Assembly: GCF_016316925.1 (NCBI RefSeq)
Contig: NZ_JAEEGB010000037.1
Span: 85,044 to 149,043, forward strand
DNA length: 64,000 nucleotides
Source: Clostridium aciditolerans
GTDB taxonomy: Bacteria; Bacillota; Clostridia; Clostridiales; Clostridiaceae
Direction of reading: 5' to 3'
Shown here in pieces: positions 9,240 through 17,612 of the stretch (positions are counted from its first letter, which is position 1; each line of letters opens with the position of its first letter). Position numbers and translations under genes: made by a program. The notes below the pieces were generated by a model, which saw only the letters and a list, made by a program, of their open reading frames with translations, was not told the DNA's origin and ran no database searches.

Positions 9240-10100
9240 CTATATTATATTTCTTAAAAAGCTCATTCTATGTATTTTACATGTACCTAATTTTTTTATT
9301 GCTTGAATATGTTCTTCAGTTCCATATCCTGCATTACTCTCAAAACCATAGTGAGGATACATACCAGAATACTCCCTCATTAAATTATCTCTGTAGACTT
9401 TAGCTACTATAGAAGCAGCTGCTATACTAGCACTTCTAGCATCTCCCTTTATTATAAACTCATTATGTATGTTTAAGTTTTTAACGGCATATCCATCTGA
9501 TAATACAATATCCGGAGAAACTTTCAATCCTAAAACCGCTCTCCTAAGCACTTCATTATTACACCATGCTATACCTTTATCATCGATTTCAGTACTATTT
9601 AAGACAGCTACGTTATAACTTACAGCCTTTTCTTTTATTATATTTGATAATGCTTCTCTATTTTTCGGCGAAAGCTTTTTTGAATCCTTTACTCCTAAAA
9701 TCAAATCATTATCTTCTTTGTAATTTAATTTTAGAACCACAGCAGCCGCAGCTATTGGCCCTGCTAATGGCCCTCTGCCGACCTCATCTACACCAGCTAC
9801 ATATATATACTTTCCAAAGCTTTTGTCAAATTCATACATATCTTTTACTCTAGAAATTTCATTTTCATTTTTTTCAATAAATTTTCCTAGACTTTCAGCT
9901 AAACTTAATACATTTTTTCTTGTGTCCTTATTAAGACATTCTATGATTCTATATAACTTTTTTTTTCCAACTTCGGAATAGTTATTTTTAATATACGCCG
10001 TATAAGTCTTTATATTGTTAAAGTTTAGTTTGCCAGCATTCTCAAATAAATCTTCTTCCATTTTACTAATTTCAATTTCATTAGCTACATTTGTATTCAT
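9240..10100 (-). CDS. rnhB: Ribonuclease HII
   Basis: Removes ribonucleotides and RNA primers from RNA-DNA hybrids. The catalytic signature is [14 protein letters not shown] near residue 103, followed by [19 protein letters not shown] and the [16 protein letters not shown] segment. A Lys/Glu-rich N-terminal extension of about 95 residues precedes the catalytic domain, longer than in most bacteria but usual in Firmicutes. ATG 10098-10100 (GGAGAG upstream) is preferred over an in-frame start at 10133, giving 286 residues. It follows rbgA closely and probably shares its transcript. Confidence 0.95.
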   Translation of the reverse strand: MNTNVANEIEISKMEEDLFENAGKLNFNNIKTYTAYIKNNYSEVGKKKLYRIIECLNKDTRKNVLSLAESLGKFIEKNENEISRVKDMYEFDKSFGKYIYVAGVDEVGRGPLAGPIAAAAVVLKLNYKEDNDLILGVKDSKKLSPKNREALSNIIKEKAVSYNVAVLNSTEIDDKGIAWCNNEVLRRAVLGLKVSPDIVLSDGYAVKNLNIHNEFIIKGDARSASIAAASIVAKVYRDNLMREYSGMYPHYGFESNAGYGTEEHIQAIKKLGTCKIHRMSFLRNII

Positions 10101-10141
10101 AATTAAGAACTCTCCATTTGCTAAATTAAACACTTGAAAAA

Positions 10142-10984
10142 TTAAGGTCTCTCTAATGATATAGCTCCTAGCTTTCCGCCTCTAAACTCATCTAAAAGCA
10201 TTACTGATACTCTATTATAGTCTATTTCTCCACCAGATATAACTGCTCCTCTTTTTCTTCCTATACTATTCATATTTTCTAGAGGATCTTCACTTAGCTC
10301 ATTAAGTTTATATCTAGTCATTAATCTATCAGCATAGTCAACTTGAAGCCTTCTAATGAGATTTAGAGCTAATTCTTCTATATCCATAATTTCGTCCTTA
10401 ATAGCCCCTGTAAATGCTAGATTTAACTGAGTTTCTTCACTTTCTAATTTTGGCCATAGAATTCCTGGTGTGTCCATCAACTCAATTCCAATTTTTGTTT
10501 TAATCCACTGTCTACTTCTCGTAACTCCAGGTCTGTCACCTGTTTTAGCTATATTATTCTTAGCCATCTTATTAATAAAGGAAGACTTTCCTACATTTGG
10601 AATACCTACAACCATCACTCTATCAATTATATTTACAATTCCCTTTGCCTTCATTCTTTCATGTTTTTCTTTTAGAAGGTCGTTTAAAAGTGGTTTAATA
10701 CCTTTTAATCCCTCTCCTGTAATACAATTTACCCCTGAAACTCTTATATTTTCATTTGAAAGGCTTTTGATCCACTCTTTAGTGATAGAACCTTCGCTTA
10801 GATCGCTTTTATTTAATAGTATTATTCTCGGTTTATTTCCACATATATCATCTACATCTGGATTCTTACTTGATTTAACTATCCTGGCATCTCTGATTTC
10901 TATTACCGCATCTACCAGTTTTAAGTTTTCTTTTATTTCCCTTCTAGTCTTCGCCATATGTCCCGGGAACCAATTTATAGCCAT
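10142..10984 (-). CDS. rbgA: Ribosome biogenesis GTPase RbgA (YlqF)
   Basis: A circularly permuted GTPase needed for late assembly of the 50S subunit. The permuted motif order is visible: G4 NKSD near residue 58 comes before G1 GIPNVGKSS near 127 and G3 DTPG near 173. The protein opens [13 protein letters not shown], the standard RbgA start. The 280 residues match the family. ATG is preceded by GAAAGGAAG. It sits in the conserved rplS-lepB-rbgA-rnhB string, beside other ribosome maturation genes. Confidence 0.97.
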   Translation of the reverse strand: MAINWFPGHMAKTRREIKENLKLVDAVIEIRDARIVKSSKNPDVDDICGNKPRIILLNKSDLSEGSITKEWIKSLSNENIRVSGVNCITGEGLKGIKPLLNDLLKEKHERMKAKGIVNIIDRVMVVGIPNVGKSSFINKMAKNNIAKTGDRPGVTRSRQWIKTKIGIELMDTPGILWPKLESEETQLNLAFTGAIKDEIMDIEELALNLIRRLQVDYADRLMTRYKLNELSEDPLENMNSIGRKRGAVISGGEIDYNRVSVMLLDEFRGGKLGAISLERP

Positions 10985-11080
10985 TTTATTCTTCCTTTCT
11001 AACCTCTTAAAGTTTTCACTTTTTAACCCTATATGGAGTTATATCTCTAGTACTTAACTTAATTACAAGTATAATTATAA

Positions 11081-11650
11081 TTAAGTTAAATATTTAGATT
11101 GAATATCCATAGCAAATCCAAAGTATAAAGGCTCATTTAAAGCCAATCCCCCGAATCTGCTAAATGGATATATTCTCAGTGCAGCTCTGCCAACAACCAT
11201 TTTATAGTCAACAAAGCCTACATCTGGGTATCTACTATCTCTACTATTATTTCTATTATCTCCTAATACAAATACTGTATTCTGAGGAACTGTAACCTCA
11301 CTAAAATCACGCATGTTTTGCTCAAGTATATATGGCTCATCCTTAGGTTTGTCATTTATGTACAACTTATTATTTTCAATTTTGACTCTATCTCCGCCTA
11401 CTGCTACCACTCTTTTAATAAACTTTTCTTTCGGGTCTGCAGGATACTTTATTACAACTATATCTCCTGGCTTTGGAGCCTTAAAGTAATATGTTACCTT
11501 TTCTACAATAAGCCTATCCTTATTATTTAAAGTAGGATCCATTGAATGACCATCGACACTTACAGTTTCAAATACAAATGTTATAATCAAAAAAGCTGCT
11601 ATTATAGCTATAACTATAGATTTTCCAAGTTCAATTAATTCCTTTACCAT
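11081..11650 (-). CDS. lepB: Signal peptidase I
   Basis: Membrane serine protease that removes signal peptides from secreted proteins. An N-terminal membrane helix (SIVIAIIAAFLIITFVF) is followed by the catalytic Ser in VDGHSMDPTL, the catalytic Lys in KRVVAVGGD, and the box FVLGDNRNNSRDSR. The ATG at 11650 lies 9 bases after AGGTGG; an ATG two codons earlier (11656) is only 3 bases from it, so I take the shorter form of 189 residues. It lies between rplS and rbgA, as in other clostridia. Confidence 0.95.
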   Translation of the reverse strand: MVKELIELGKSIVIAIIAAFLIITFVFETVSVDGHSMDPTLNNKDRLIVEKVTYYFKAPKPGDIVVIKYPADPKEKFIKRVVAVGGDRVKIENNKLYINDKPKDEPYILEQNMRDFSEVTVPQNTVFVLGDNRNNSRDSRYPDVGFVDYKMVVGRAALRIYPFSRFGGLALNEPLYFGFAMDIQSKYLT

Positions 11651-11672
11651 AACCATACACCACCTTAATATA

Positions 11673-11697
11673 CAAAAAAGGGACTTTATTAAGCCCC
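11673..11697 (-). terminator. Terminator of rplS
   Basis: On the minus strand GGGGCTT pairs with AAGTCCC around an AATA loop (one G-U pair), followed by TTTTTTG. It is a classical intrinsic terminator 20-odd bases past the rplS stop. Confidence 0.85.
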
Positions 11698-11700
11698 GTT

Positions 11701-11734
11701 TTTACTTTAATATTTCTTTTACTTTAATATTTCT
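11701..11734 (-). repeat. 17-bp tandem duplication spanning the rplS stop codon
   Basis: The unit at 11701-11717 is repeated exactly at 11718-11734. The gene-proximal copy carries the last codons and TAA stop of rplS; the other is a non-coding echo just downstream. Confidence 0.85.
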
Positions 11735-12066
11735 TTTACTTTTGCTGCCTTACCAACTCTGCTTCTTAAGTAGAATAGCTTAGCTCTTCTTACTTTACCT
11801 CTTCTTACTACTTCTATTTTTTCAACTGAAGGAGAGTTAACTGGGAAAGTTTTTTCAACCCCAACATTGTAAGCTACTCTTCTTACTGTGAAAGTTTCTC
11901 TTAATCCACCATTTTGTCTCTTAAGAACTATTCCTTCGAAAATCTGTACTCTTTCTTTGTTTCCTTCTTTGATTCTTATATGAACCTTTACAGTATCTCC
12001 TACGTTGAATGCTGGTAAATCATTTCTAATTTGTTCTGCTTCGATTTGTCTTATTATTTCTAACAT
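11719..12066 (-). CDS. rplS: Ribosomal protein L19
   Basis: Large-subunit protein at the 30S-50S interface. The protein opens [20 protein letters not shown] and contains [20 protein letters not shown] and the basic [12 protein letters not shown], all diagnostic. The 115 residues are standard. AGGAGG precedes the ATG by nine bases. It is expressed from its own promoter with an L19 leader RNA, and ends in a strong terminator. Its last codons and stop lie in a 17-bp tandem duplication. Confidence 0.98.
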   Translation of the reverse strand: MLEIIRQIEAEQIRNDLPAFNVGDTVKVHIRIKEGNKERVQIFEGIVLKRQNGGLRETFTVRRVAYNVGVEKTFPVNSPSVEKIEVVRRGKVRRAKLFYLRSRVGKAAKVKEILK

Positions 12067-12075
12067 TGTGCATTA

Positions 12076-12143
12076 CCTCCTAAATAATATTCGACGTTCT
12101 TGCCCAGCCGTTAAGCAAGCAGAGGACCGCCTGTGTAGCACAA
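12076..12143 (-). ncRNA. L19 leader (cis-regulatory RNA of rplS)
   Basis: The leader on the minus strand contains GCTACACAGGCGGTCCTCTG and, further on, CGGCTGGGCAAGAACGTCG, the conserved parts of the L19 leader family described in low-GC Gram-positives. It begins near the predicted transcription start and ends just before the rplS AGGAGG. It is thought to allow autoregulation by L19. The exact boundaries are my estimate. Confidence 0.85.
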
Positions 12144-12148
12144 AATTC

Positions 12149-12177
12149 ATTTTATCACACAGGAATTTATTTTTCAA
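12149..12177 (-). promoter_or_regulatory. Sigma-A promoter of rplS
   Basis: TTGAAA (12172-12177) and TAAAAT (12149-12154) are 17 bases apart on the minus strand, directly before the L19 leader. Transcription would start near 12142. Confidence 0.7.
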
Positions 12178-12241
12178 TATAAAATTTAATTTTTTCCCAA
12201 TGAATTTTTAAAAAATACATTAATAGTAAAAACTTGTTTAA

Positions 12242-12973
12242 TTATAATACTTTATTTTGACATTTAAACAATAATTTTTTATCTTCCTCTGATAACTTTA
12301 ACTTCTTAAATAAATCTGGTCTTTTTTCCTTAGTTATTAAAAGTGATTGAAGACGTCTCCACTTTCTTATATTTTCATGATGTCCAGATAGTAAAATCTC
12401 TGGAACACTTTCCCCCTCAAAACACTCCGGTCTTGTATACTGCGGATATTCAAGTAATCCACTATAAAAAGACTCCTCTGTATAGCTTTCACTACTGGAT
12501 AGAACTCCTGGTATAATTCTACAGATACTATCTACTATAGGTATACAGGCCATTTCTCCTCCAGTAAGCACAAAATCACCTAAAGATATTTCCATATCTA
12601 TATATTTATATGTTCTTTCATCAATTCCCTCATAATGTCCACAAATAAATATCAATTCGCTTTCTTTAGCAAGTTCCTTTGCCATATTCTGATTAAAAGT
12701 TACTCCTCTTGGACCTAAAAAAATAACCTTACCTTTATTATTATTCTTTACAGCTTTTATACAATCTGCTATAGGCTGAGAAGCCATAACCATACCAGCT
12801 CCTCCGCCATAAGGGTAGTCATCAACTTTTTTATGTTTATTAGTTGTGTAATCTCTAATGTTAACTGCATTTACCTCTACAATACCCTTTTCTTTAGCCT
12901 TACCTATTATACTGTGGTTAAATACTTGAAACATTTCAGGAAATAGAGTTAATATGTCTATTTTTACTGCCAT
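12242..12973 (-). CDS. trmD: tRNA (guanine-N1)-methyltransferase TrmD
   Basis: Methylates G37 of tRNAs reading CNN codons to prevent frameshifting, with S-adenosylmethionine bound in a trefoil-knot SPOUT fold. It opens [15 protein letters not shown] and carries [11 protein letters not shown], the [10 protein letters not shown] segment and [11 protein letters not shown]. The 243 residues are standard. Its ATG overlaps the last ten bases of rimM, so the two are translationally coupled. The rplS promoter downstream shows that rplS does not depend only on this transcript. Confidence 0.97.
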   Translation of the reverse strand: MAVKIDILTLFPEMFQVFNHSIIGKAKEKGIVEVNAVNIRDYTTNKHKKVDDYPYGGGAGMVMASQPIADCIKAVKNNNKGKVIFLGPRGVTFNQNMAKELAKESELIFICGHYEGIDERTYKYIDMEISLGDFVLTGGEMACIPIVDSICRIIPGVLSSSESYTEESFYSGLLEYPQYTRPECFEGESVPEILLSGHHENIRKWRRLQSLLITKEKRPDLFKKLKLSEEDKKLLFKCQNKVL

Positions 12974-13452
12974 GTTTCCACCGGTTTTATTGTTATTTTC
13001 TGATTTTCTACATCTATATTAACCACAATCTCTTTTAAAACAGGAATTAATAGTTCTTTTCCTTCTTTTATCCAATATACATCATTATTTTTTGTATGTA
13101 TTACGTCGTAAATTTTCCCATAATCCACGCCATTTTCATCTACTACTGTGCATCCAATTATGTCTGTGACAAAATACCTTCCTTCAGGTAGTTTAACAGC
13201 ATCTTCTCTTGATACTTCTATATATTTTTCCTTATATTTAACAGCATCCTCTATAGAATCTATGCCTTCAATTTTTAATATAGCCCTATCTGCTTGAAGC
13301 TTGCACCAAACTACCTGTCTTTCTACTTCATTTATGTATATTTTTTTTAACTTTCTAAATCTCTTTATATCGTCAGTTAAAGGATATACTTTTACTTCTC
13401 CATTTAGTCCATGAGTATTTATTATTTGTCCAACAGTTATAAACTGTTTCAT
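12964..13452 (-). CDS. rimM: 16S rRNA processing protein RimM
   Basis: Assists assembly of the 30S head, binding S19. It opens with [25 protein letters not shown], the RimM N-terminal barrel, and has the PRC-barrel segment [16 protein letters not shown] later. The 162 residues are typical. The ribosome binding site AGGAGG (13463-13468) is the downstream boundary of repeat copy A, so a 161-bp structured element separates rimM from the khpA-rpsP genes. A candidate TTGATT-N17-TATTAA promoter lies upstream of the element. It overlaps trmD. Confidence 0.95.
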   Translation of the reverse strand: MKQFITVGQIINTHGLNGEVKVYPLTDDIKRFRKLKKIYINEVERQVVWCKLQADRAILKIEGIDSIEDAVKYKEKYIEVSREDAVKLPEGRYFVTDIIGCTVVDENGVDYGKIYDVIHTKNNDVYWIKEGKELLIPVLKEIVVNIDVENQKITIKPVETWQ

Positions 13453-13462
13453 AGAATCCTTT

Positions 13463-13623
13463 CCTCCTTTTAGTGGTCACACTGGGTAATTTTGCTCGTT
13501 TCCCTTCGGGAACTGGATAACTTAAAATTTTCGCTTCTGCTCACAAGTTACCCGTAAAAGTTCATTTAGAACTTTTACCTAGCAAAATTATCCGTTAAAG
13601 TCCATTTAGGACTTTAACCCCCT
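13463..13623 (-). repeat. Shine-Dalgarno-bounded structured repeat, copy A (before rimM)
   Basis: 161 bp, read on the minus strand from AGGGGG (13618-13623) to AGGAGG (13463-13468), which serves rimM 10 bases before its ATG. Two hairpins GTTAAAGTCC/GGACTTTAAC and GTAAAAGTTC/GAACTTTTAC, a TTCCC/GGGAA hairpin and two long-range stems are visible. Its length is identical to copies B, C and D. The upstream boundary has one change (AGGGGG). Confidence 0.93.
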
Positions 13624-13825
13624 AATCTATTTATTTAAAACTATTAATACTTTGACATTTAGGCATAATCAAATAAATAATAGACCAGTATTCTCGCATA
13701 TTTGGTCTCTTATTTCTTTTCATATACCTTAATTTTAGACTATAGTCATATATTGCTGATTTCTATTTATATTATACATATATATTTGCTTGTTATCTTT
13801 AATTTATATTTATCTAAATATAATA
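13624..13825. other. Leader/intergenic region upstream of repeat copy A
   Basis: No gene is visible. On the minus strand an imperfect hairpin lies at about 13673-13717 (AGACCA...TGGTCT with AATAA/TTATT outside), followed by an AT-rich run; it may terminate khpA read-through. A possible TTGATT-N17-TATTAA promoter then precedes copy A. Confidence 0.4.
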
Positions 13826-13851
13826 AAAGAGTTAGGTGCACCTAACTCTTT
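13826..13851 (-). terminator. Terminator of the ffh-rpsP-khpA transcript
   Basis: A perfect 26-bp palindrome, AAAGAGTTAGGTG (13826-13838) with CACCTAACTCTTT (13839-13851), overlaps the khpA stop codon. On the minus strand it is followed by TTATTATATTT. Confidence 0.75.
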
Positions 13852-14077
13852 ATATTATCTCAACAACAACTCTTTTATTTTCTTTTATAGCTGCTGCTTT
13901 AACAACAGTTCTTATAGCTTTAGCTATTCTTCCCTGTTTTCCAATTACTTTTCCCATATCATCTGGTGCAACTTTAAGTTCAAGAATTATTGATTGCTCA
14001 CCAGCAATTTCATTGACCTGAACCATTTCTGGGTTATCAACTAATGACTTAGCTATAATTTCAACTAATTCTCTCAT
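13850..14077 (-). CDS. khpA: KhpA, KH-domain RNA-binding protein
   Basis: A single KH domain that binds RNA, usually together with KhpB/Jag, and affects cell division and translation in Firmicutes. The KH core with its GxxG loop is clear: GKVIGKQGRIAKAIRTVVKA near residues 40-60. The 75 residues are typical. It follows rpsP by 18 bases in the conserved ffh-rpsP-khpA-rimM string. Its stop codon lies in a terminator hairpin, so rimM is probably transcribed separately here. Confidence 0.93.
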   Translation of the reverse strand: MRELVEIIAKSLVDNPEMVQVNEIAGEQSIILELKVAPDDMGKVIGKQGRIAKAIRTVVKAAAIKENKRVVVEII

Positions 14078-14095
14078 TTAATACCCCTCCAGTTA

Positions 14096-14341
14096 CTACT
14101 TATTTAATCCAGCTCTTACGAAAAGCTTTTTAACGATCTCAGTTGGTTGAGCACCATTCTTTAACCACTCTGCAGCTTTTTCTTCATCTACTTTTATAGT
14201 AGCTGGTTCAGTTATTGGATTGTAATAACCTATTTCTTCTACAAATCTACCATCTCTTGGAGATCTTGAATCTGCTACAACTATTCTGTAAAATGGAGCT
14301 TTTTTAGCACCCATTCTTCTTAATCTTATCTTTACTGCCAT
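14096..14341 (-). CDS. rpsP: Ribosomal protein S16
   Basis: Small-subunit protein needed early in 30S assembly. It opens [20 protein letters not shown] and has [20 protein letters not shown], both diagnostic. ATG 14339-14341 is chosen because GGAGG lies eight bases before it; the GTG three codons earlier overlaps that site. The 81 residues are standard. It lies between ffh and khpA with short spacers, so all three are co-transcribed. Confidence 0.98.
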   Translation of the reverse strand: MAVKIRLRRMGAKKAPFYRIVVADSRSPRDGRFVEEIGYYNPITEPATIKVDEEKAAEWLKNGAQPTEIVKKLFVRAGLNK

Positions 14342-14407
14342 TAATTTCACCTCCTTTTAAGGATATATAAATCTATCTTTTTTAAATTAACTTATTTATT
14401 TCAACCT

Positions 14408-15757
14408 TTAGAAAGGCATTTTACCAAAGAGACCCTTTTTAAATCCTTTTTGCATTCCCTTCATTTGCTTCATCATCTTCTTCATATTTTCGAAGTCTTT
14501 TAGAAGCTTATTAACTTGTTGTATAGTAGTACCTGAACCTGATGCTATTCTCTTTTTTCTTGAAGGAGAACTACTTACTAAAGAGGGATTTCTTCTTTCC
14601 TTTATAGTCATTGAATTGATTATAGCTTCTATTTTAGATAATTCCTTTTCACTTCCACTAAGGTCTACATTTTGAAGTTCCTTAGTATTTACTCCAGGCA
14701 TCATCTCAATTAACTTATTTAAAGGTCCTAACTTTTTCATTTGCTGCATTGAAGATAGGAAATCCTCTAGATTAAATTCTTGACTCATCATACGATTTCC
14801 TAATTTTTTAGCTTCTTCCTCATCTATAGACTGTTGAGCTTTCTCTATAAGTGATAATACATCACCCATTCCTAATATTCTAGATGCCATTCTATCTGGA
14901 TGGAACACCTCGAAATCACTCATTTTTTCTCCAACACCTATAAACTTAATAGGCTTTCCAGTCATAGCTTTTATTGATAGTGCAGCTCCACCTCTTGTAT
15001 CTCCATCTAGTTTTGTCAGTATTACACCAGTCAAGTCTAACTGCTCATTAAAGCTATTAGCAACATTTACTGCATCTTGTCCTGTCATGGAGTCAACAAC
15101 TAATAATATTTCATCAGGATTCATATTTTCTTTTACATCTTTTAATTCATTCATTAATTCTTCATCTATATGAAGTCTACCTGCTGTATCTATTATAACA
15201 ACATTTAAGCTATTATTTTTCGCATATTCTAATGCACCTTTTGATATATCTACTGGAGTAACTTTATCTCCCATAGTAAATACTGGCACATCTATTTGTT
15301 TTCCTACTACCTGAAGCTGCTTTATAGCTGCAGGTCTATATATATCACAAGCTACGAGAAGTGGCTTTTTATTTTTCTTTCTAAGTTGAAGAGCAAGTTT
15401 TCCTGCCATAGTAGTTTTACCTGCACCTTGAAGCCCAACTAACATTATTATAGTTGTTCCGCTTGAAGAAAACTGGATACCACTTTCACTACTTCCCATT
15501 AACTCTTTAAGCTCTTCATTAACTATTTTTATAACATGTTGGCCTGGAGTCAAACTTTGGAGAACTTCTTCTCCAAGGCACTTTTCGCTTACACTTTTTA
15601 TAAAGTCTTTAACAACCTTATAATTAACGTCCGCTTCTAGAAGTGCTAGTTTTACTTCTCGCATAGCGTCTTTTATATCTTTTTCAGAAAGCTTACCTTT
15701 GCCTCTAAGTTTTTTTAAGGTTTCCTGAAGCTTAGAAGCCAACCCTTCAAAAGCCAT
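14408..15757 (-). CDS. ffh: Signal recognition particle protein Ffh (SRP54)
   Basis: GTPase that binds signal sequences and the SRP RNA and delivers ribosomes to FtsY. The N domain is followed by the G domain with GLQGAGKTT near residue 107, DTAGRLH and TKLDGDTRGGA. The C-terminal M domain ends in a methionine-rich tail (MKKMMKQMKGM). The 449 residues are typical. The ribosome binding site AGGAGG, six bases before ATG, is the downstream boundary of repeat copy B, which separates it from ylxM. Confidence 0.98.
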   Translation of the reverse strand: MAFEGLASKLQETLKKLRGKGKLSEKDIKDAMREVKLALLEADVNYKVVKDFIKSVSEKCLGEEVLQSLTPGQHVIKIVNEELKELMGSSESGIQFSSSGTTIIMLVGLQGAGKTTMAGKLALQLRKKNKKPLLVACDIYRPAAIKQLQVVGKQIDVPVFTMGDKVTPVDISKGALEYAKNNSLNVVIIDTAGRLHIDEELMNELKDVKENMNPDEILLVVDSMTGQDAVNVANSFNEQLDLTGVILTKLDGDTRGGAALSIKAMTGKPIKFIGVGEKMSDFEVFHPDRMASRILGMGDVLSLIEKAQQSIDEEEAKKLGNRMMSQEFNLEDFLSSMQQMKKLGPLNKLIEMMPGVNTKELQNVDLSGSEKELSKIEAIINSMTIKERRNPSLVSSSPSRKKRIASGSGTTIQQVNKLLKDFENMKKMMKQMKGMQKGFKKGLFGKMPF

Positions 15758-15763
15758 GCTATT

Positions 15764-15924
15764 CCTCCTTTTAGTCGGAACACTGGGTAACTTTGCTCGT
15801 TTCCCTTCGGGAACTGGGTAACTTAAGATTTTCGCTTTCGCTCACAAGTTACCCGTAAAAGTTCATTTAGAACTTTTACCTAGCAAAATTACCCGTTAAA
15901 GTCCGTTTAGGACTTTAACCTCCT
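15764..15924 (-). repeat. Shine-Dalgarno-bounded structured repeat, copy B (between ylxM and ffh)
   Basis: 161 bp between AGGAGG at 15919-15924 and AGGAGG at 15764-15769. The upstream AGGAGG overlaps the TAG stop of ylxM. The first hairpin loop differs by one base from the other copies (ACG instead of ATG). The TTCCC-GAA-GGGAA hairpin is perfect here. Confidence 0.94.
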
Positions 15925-16264
15925 AAATATTATCAATTATATATTTTTTCATTTCATCTAATACTTTAGAATTCTCACTGTTTTTTGCATTTAATAAATC
16001 TATTGAATTTAAAAGAAATACCTTAACCTCTTCCATTTTTAGCTTTTGTTTCATCAATTCTAGCTTTTCCTCATACTGTAATAAAAGCTTATGACATCTT
16101 TTAATGATATCATGTACTGCCTGCCTGCTGGTATTTGTTATTTCAGATATCTCAGCTAAAGATAAGTCATCATTATAATACAGTTCCATTATATCTTTTT
16201 GTTTCTCTGTTAAAAGCTCGCCATACAAATCTAATAGTATAGAGAGTTGAATTCTTTCTTCCAT
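15923..16264 (-). CDS. ylxM: YlxM, SRP-associated HTH protein
   Basis: Small helix-turn-helix protein of the YlxM/p13 family, nearly always encoded next to ffh or ftsY; in streptococci and B. subtilis it modulates SRP function. It has YLSL-type features of sigma-factor region 4: [20 protein letters not shown], then [18 protein letters not shown], near residues 18-55. The 113 residues fit. Its TAG stop overlaps the upstream AGGAGG of repeat copy B, so ylxM and ffh were probably once directly coupled. Confidence 0.94.
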   Translation of the reverse strand: MEERIQLSILLDLYGELLTEKQKDIMELYYNDDLSLAEISEITNTSRQAVHDIIKRCHKLLLQYEEKLELMKQKLKMEEVKVFLLNSIDLLNAKNSENSKVLDEMKKYIIDNI

Positions 16265-16430
16265 GAAGCACTATGCAATTATATAAATTGCACTCTCACT
16301 CCTTTAAATTTATTAAAACATTTAATGTTTTACTCAACGAATTATATAATATCAAAGATTATAAATGCTGTCAAGTAATTTTACTTAACACATTAAAAAT
16401 ATTTTAAATACAGTGTTACAACTTTTTAGT

Positions 16431-17342
16431 CTAGAATAAAGCTTCAGCAAATTCCTTTGGATTGAACTCTTGTAAATCCTCTATACTCTCTCCTACACCT
16501 ACTAATTTAACAGGTATATTTAAACTGTGCTTTATGGATATTACAATTCCACCTTTCGCTGTTCCATCAAGCTTTGTAAGAACTATTCCATCAATAGGAC
16601 ATACCTCCATAAACTGTCTTGCTTGTTGAACTGCATTTTGACCAGTTGTGGCATCTAATACTAATAGAGTTTGCTTATCAGCTTCACCAAACTCTCTGTC
16701 AATTATTCTATTTATTTTCCCAAGTTCATCCATAAGATTTTTCTTGTTGTGCAATCTTCCAGCTGTGTCACAAATAAGTACATCGGTTTTTCTTGCTTTA
16801 GACGCCTGTACTGCATCAAAAACCACTGCTGCAGGGTCTGAGCCTTCTTGATGTTTTATAATATCCACGCCTGCCCTTTTACTCCAAACTTCAAGTTGAT
16901 CTATAGCGGCAGCTCTAAATGTATCTGCTGCTGCCATTAATACCTTATATCCGCTGTCTTTTAGTTTTGAGGATATTTTCCCAATAGAAGTAGTTTTGCC
17001 AACGCCATTTACCCCAATAACAAGAACAACTGCTGGAGTCTTATCTGGTCTTATAGTTCCATTTTCTTCTCCTAGTATATCTATAATAACTTCCTTTAGG
17101 TAGTCTTTAACAAGAGCCGGATCTTTAACTTTATTTTCTCTTATCTTTTCTTTTAGTTTTTCAATAATATGAAGACTTGTTTCAACTCCTATATCTGCTG
17201 TAATAAGTATCTCCTCTAGTTCTTCATATAAGTCTTCATCTATGGTCATAGCACCACTTAGCATGTCAGTTATCTTTTCTGTGAGATTATTTTTTGTCTT
17301 TGAGAGACCATCTTTTAATTTTTCAAAAAATCCACCAAACAT
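16431..17342 (-). CDS. ftsY: Signal recognition particle receptor FtsY
   Basis: GTPase receptor for SRP at the membrane. The NG domain is complete: GVNGVGKTTSIGK near residue 109, the DTFRAAAIDQLE segment, DTAGRLHNKKNLM, TKLDGTAKGG and the end GVGESIEDLQEF. The 303 residues show the short N-terminal form without the long acidic domain of proteobacteria, usual for Firmicutes. GGAGGAG precedes the ATG. It lies between smc and ylxM in the conserved order. Confidence 0.97.
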   Translation of the reverse strand: MFGGFFEKLKDGLSKTKNNLTEKITDMLSGAMTIDEDLYEELEEILITADIGVETSLHIIEKLKEKIRENKVKDPALVKDYLKEVIIDILGEENGTIRPDKTPAVVLVIGVNGVGKTTSIGKISSKLKDSGYKVLMAAADTFRAAAIDQLEVWSKRAGVDIIKHQEGSDPAAVVFDAVQASKARKTDVLICDTAGRLHNKKNLMDELGKINRIIDREFGEADKQTLLVLDATTGQNAVQQARQFMEVCPIDGIVLTKLDGTAKGGIVISIKHSLNIPVKLVGVGESIEDLQEFNPKEFAEALF

Positions 17343-17436
17343 TTTTACTCCTCCTAAGTTATAACTATAGTATAAATATTTTACTTAAGCTCATAATTTT
17401 AAATTTTTGTGACGCAAAGCTTTTAAGAGAACAATT

Positions 17437-17588
17437 GACAGAGGACAATGAAGGTGAGTTTTCTTCCTTACGTCAGAAAACTAATTTATTTTTGAGCTCG
17501 TTTCACTAATGTGAAACATCGGTTTATAATATAATTAAAGATTTTTCGTAGTGTAAAGTAGAAAAATCCTCCTTCATTGTCCTCTGTC
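17437..17588. repeat. MITE-like inverted-repeat element between smc and ftsY
   Basis: A perfect 18-bp inverted repeat bounds a 152-bp unit: GACAGAGGACAATGAAGG at 17437-17454 and its complement at 17571-17588. Pairing continues imperfectly inward. A hairpin GTTTCAC-TAAT-GTGAAAC lies at 17500-17517. It contains no gene. The form suggests a small non-autonomous mobile element. Confidence 0.75.
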
Positions 17589-17612
17589 CTCTAAAAAATG
17601 CTTCCCATTTTT

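Noticed and set aside
9240-10133. Long N-terminal region of RNase HII considered as a gene fusion
   Set aside because: Firmicute RNase HII proteins often have an N-terminal extension, and no separate domain is recognisable.
13463-13623. Repeat considered as an intrinsic terminator of the upstream gene
   Set aside because: No T-run follows the stems in the sense strand, and the copies are tied to the downstream ribosome binding site, not to the end of upstream genes.
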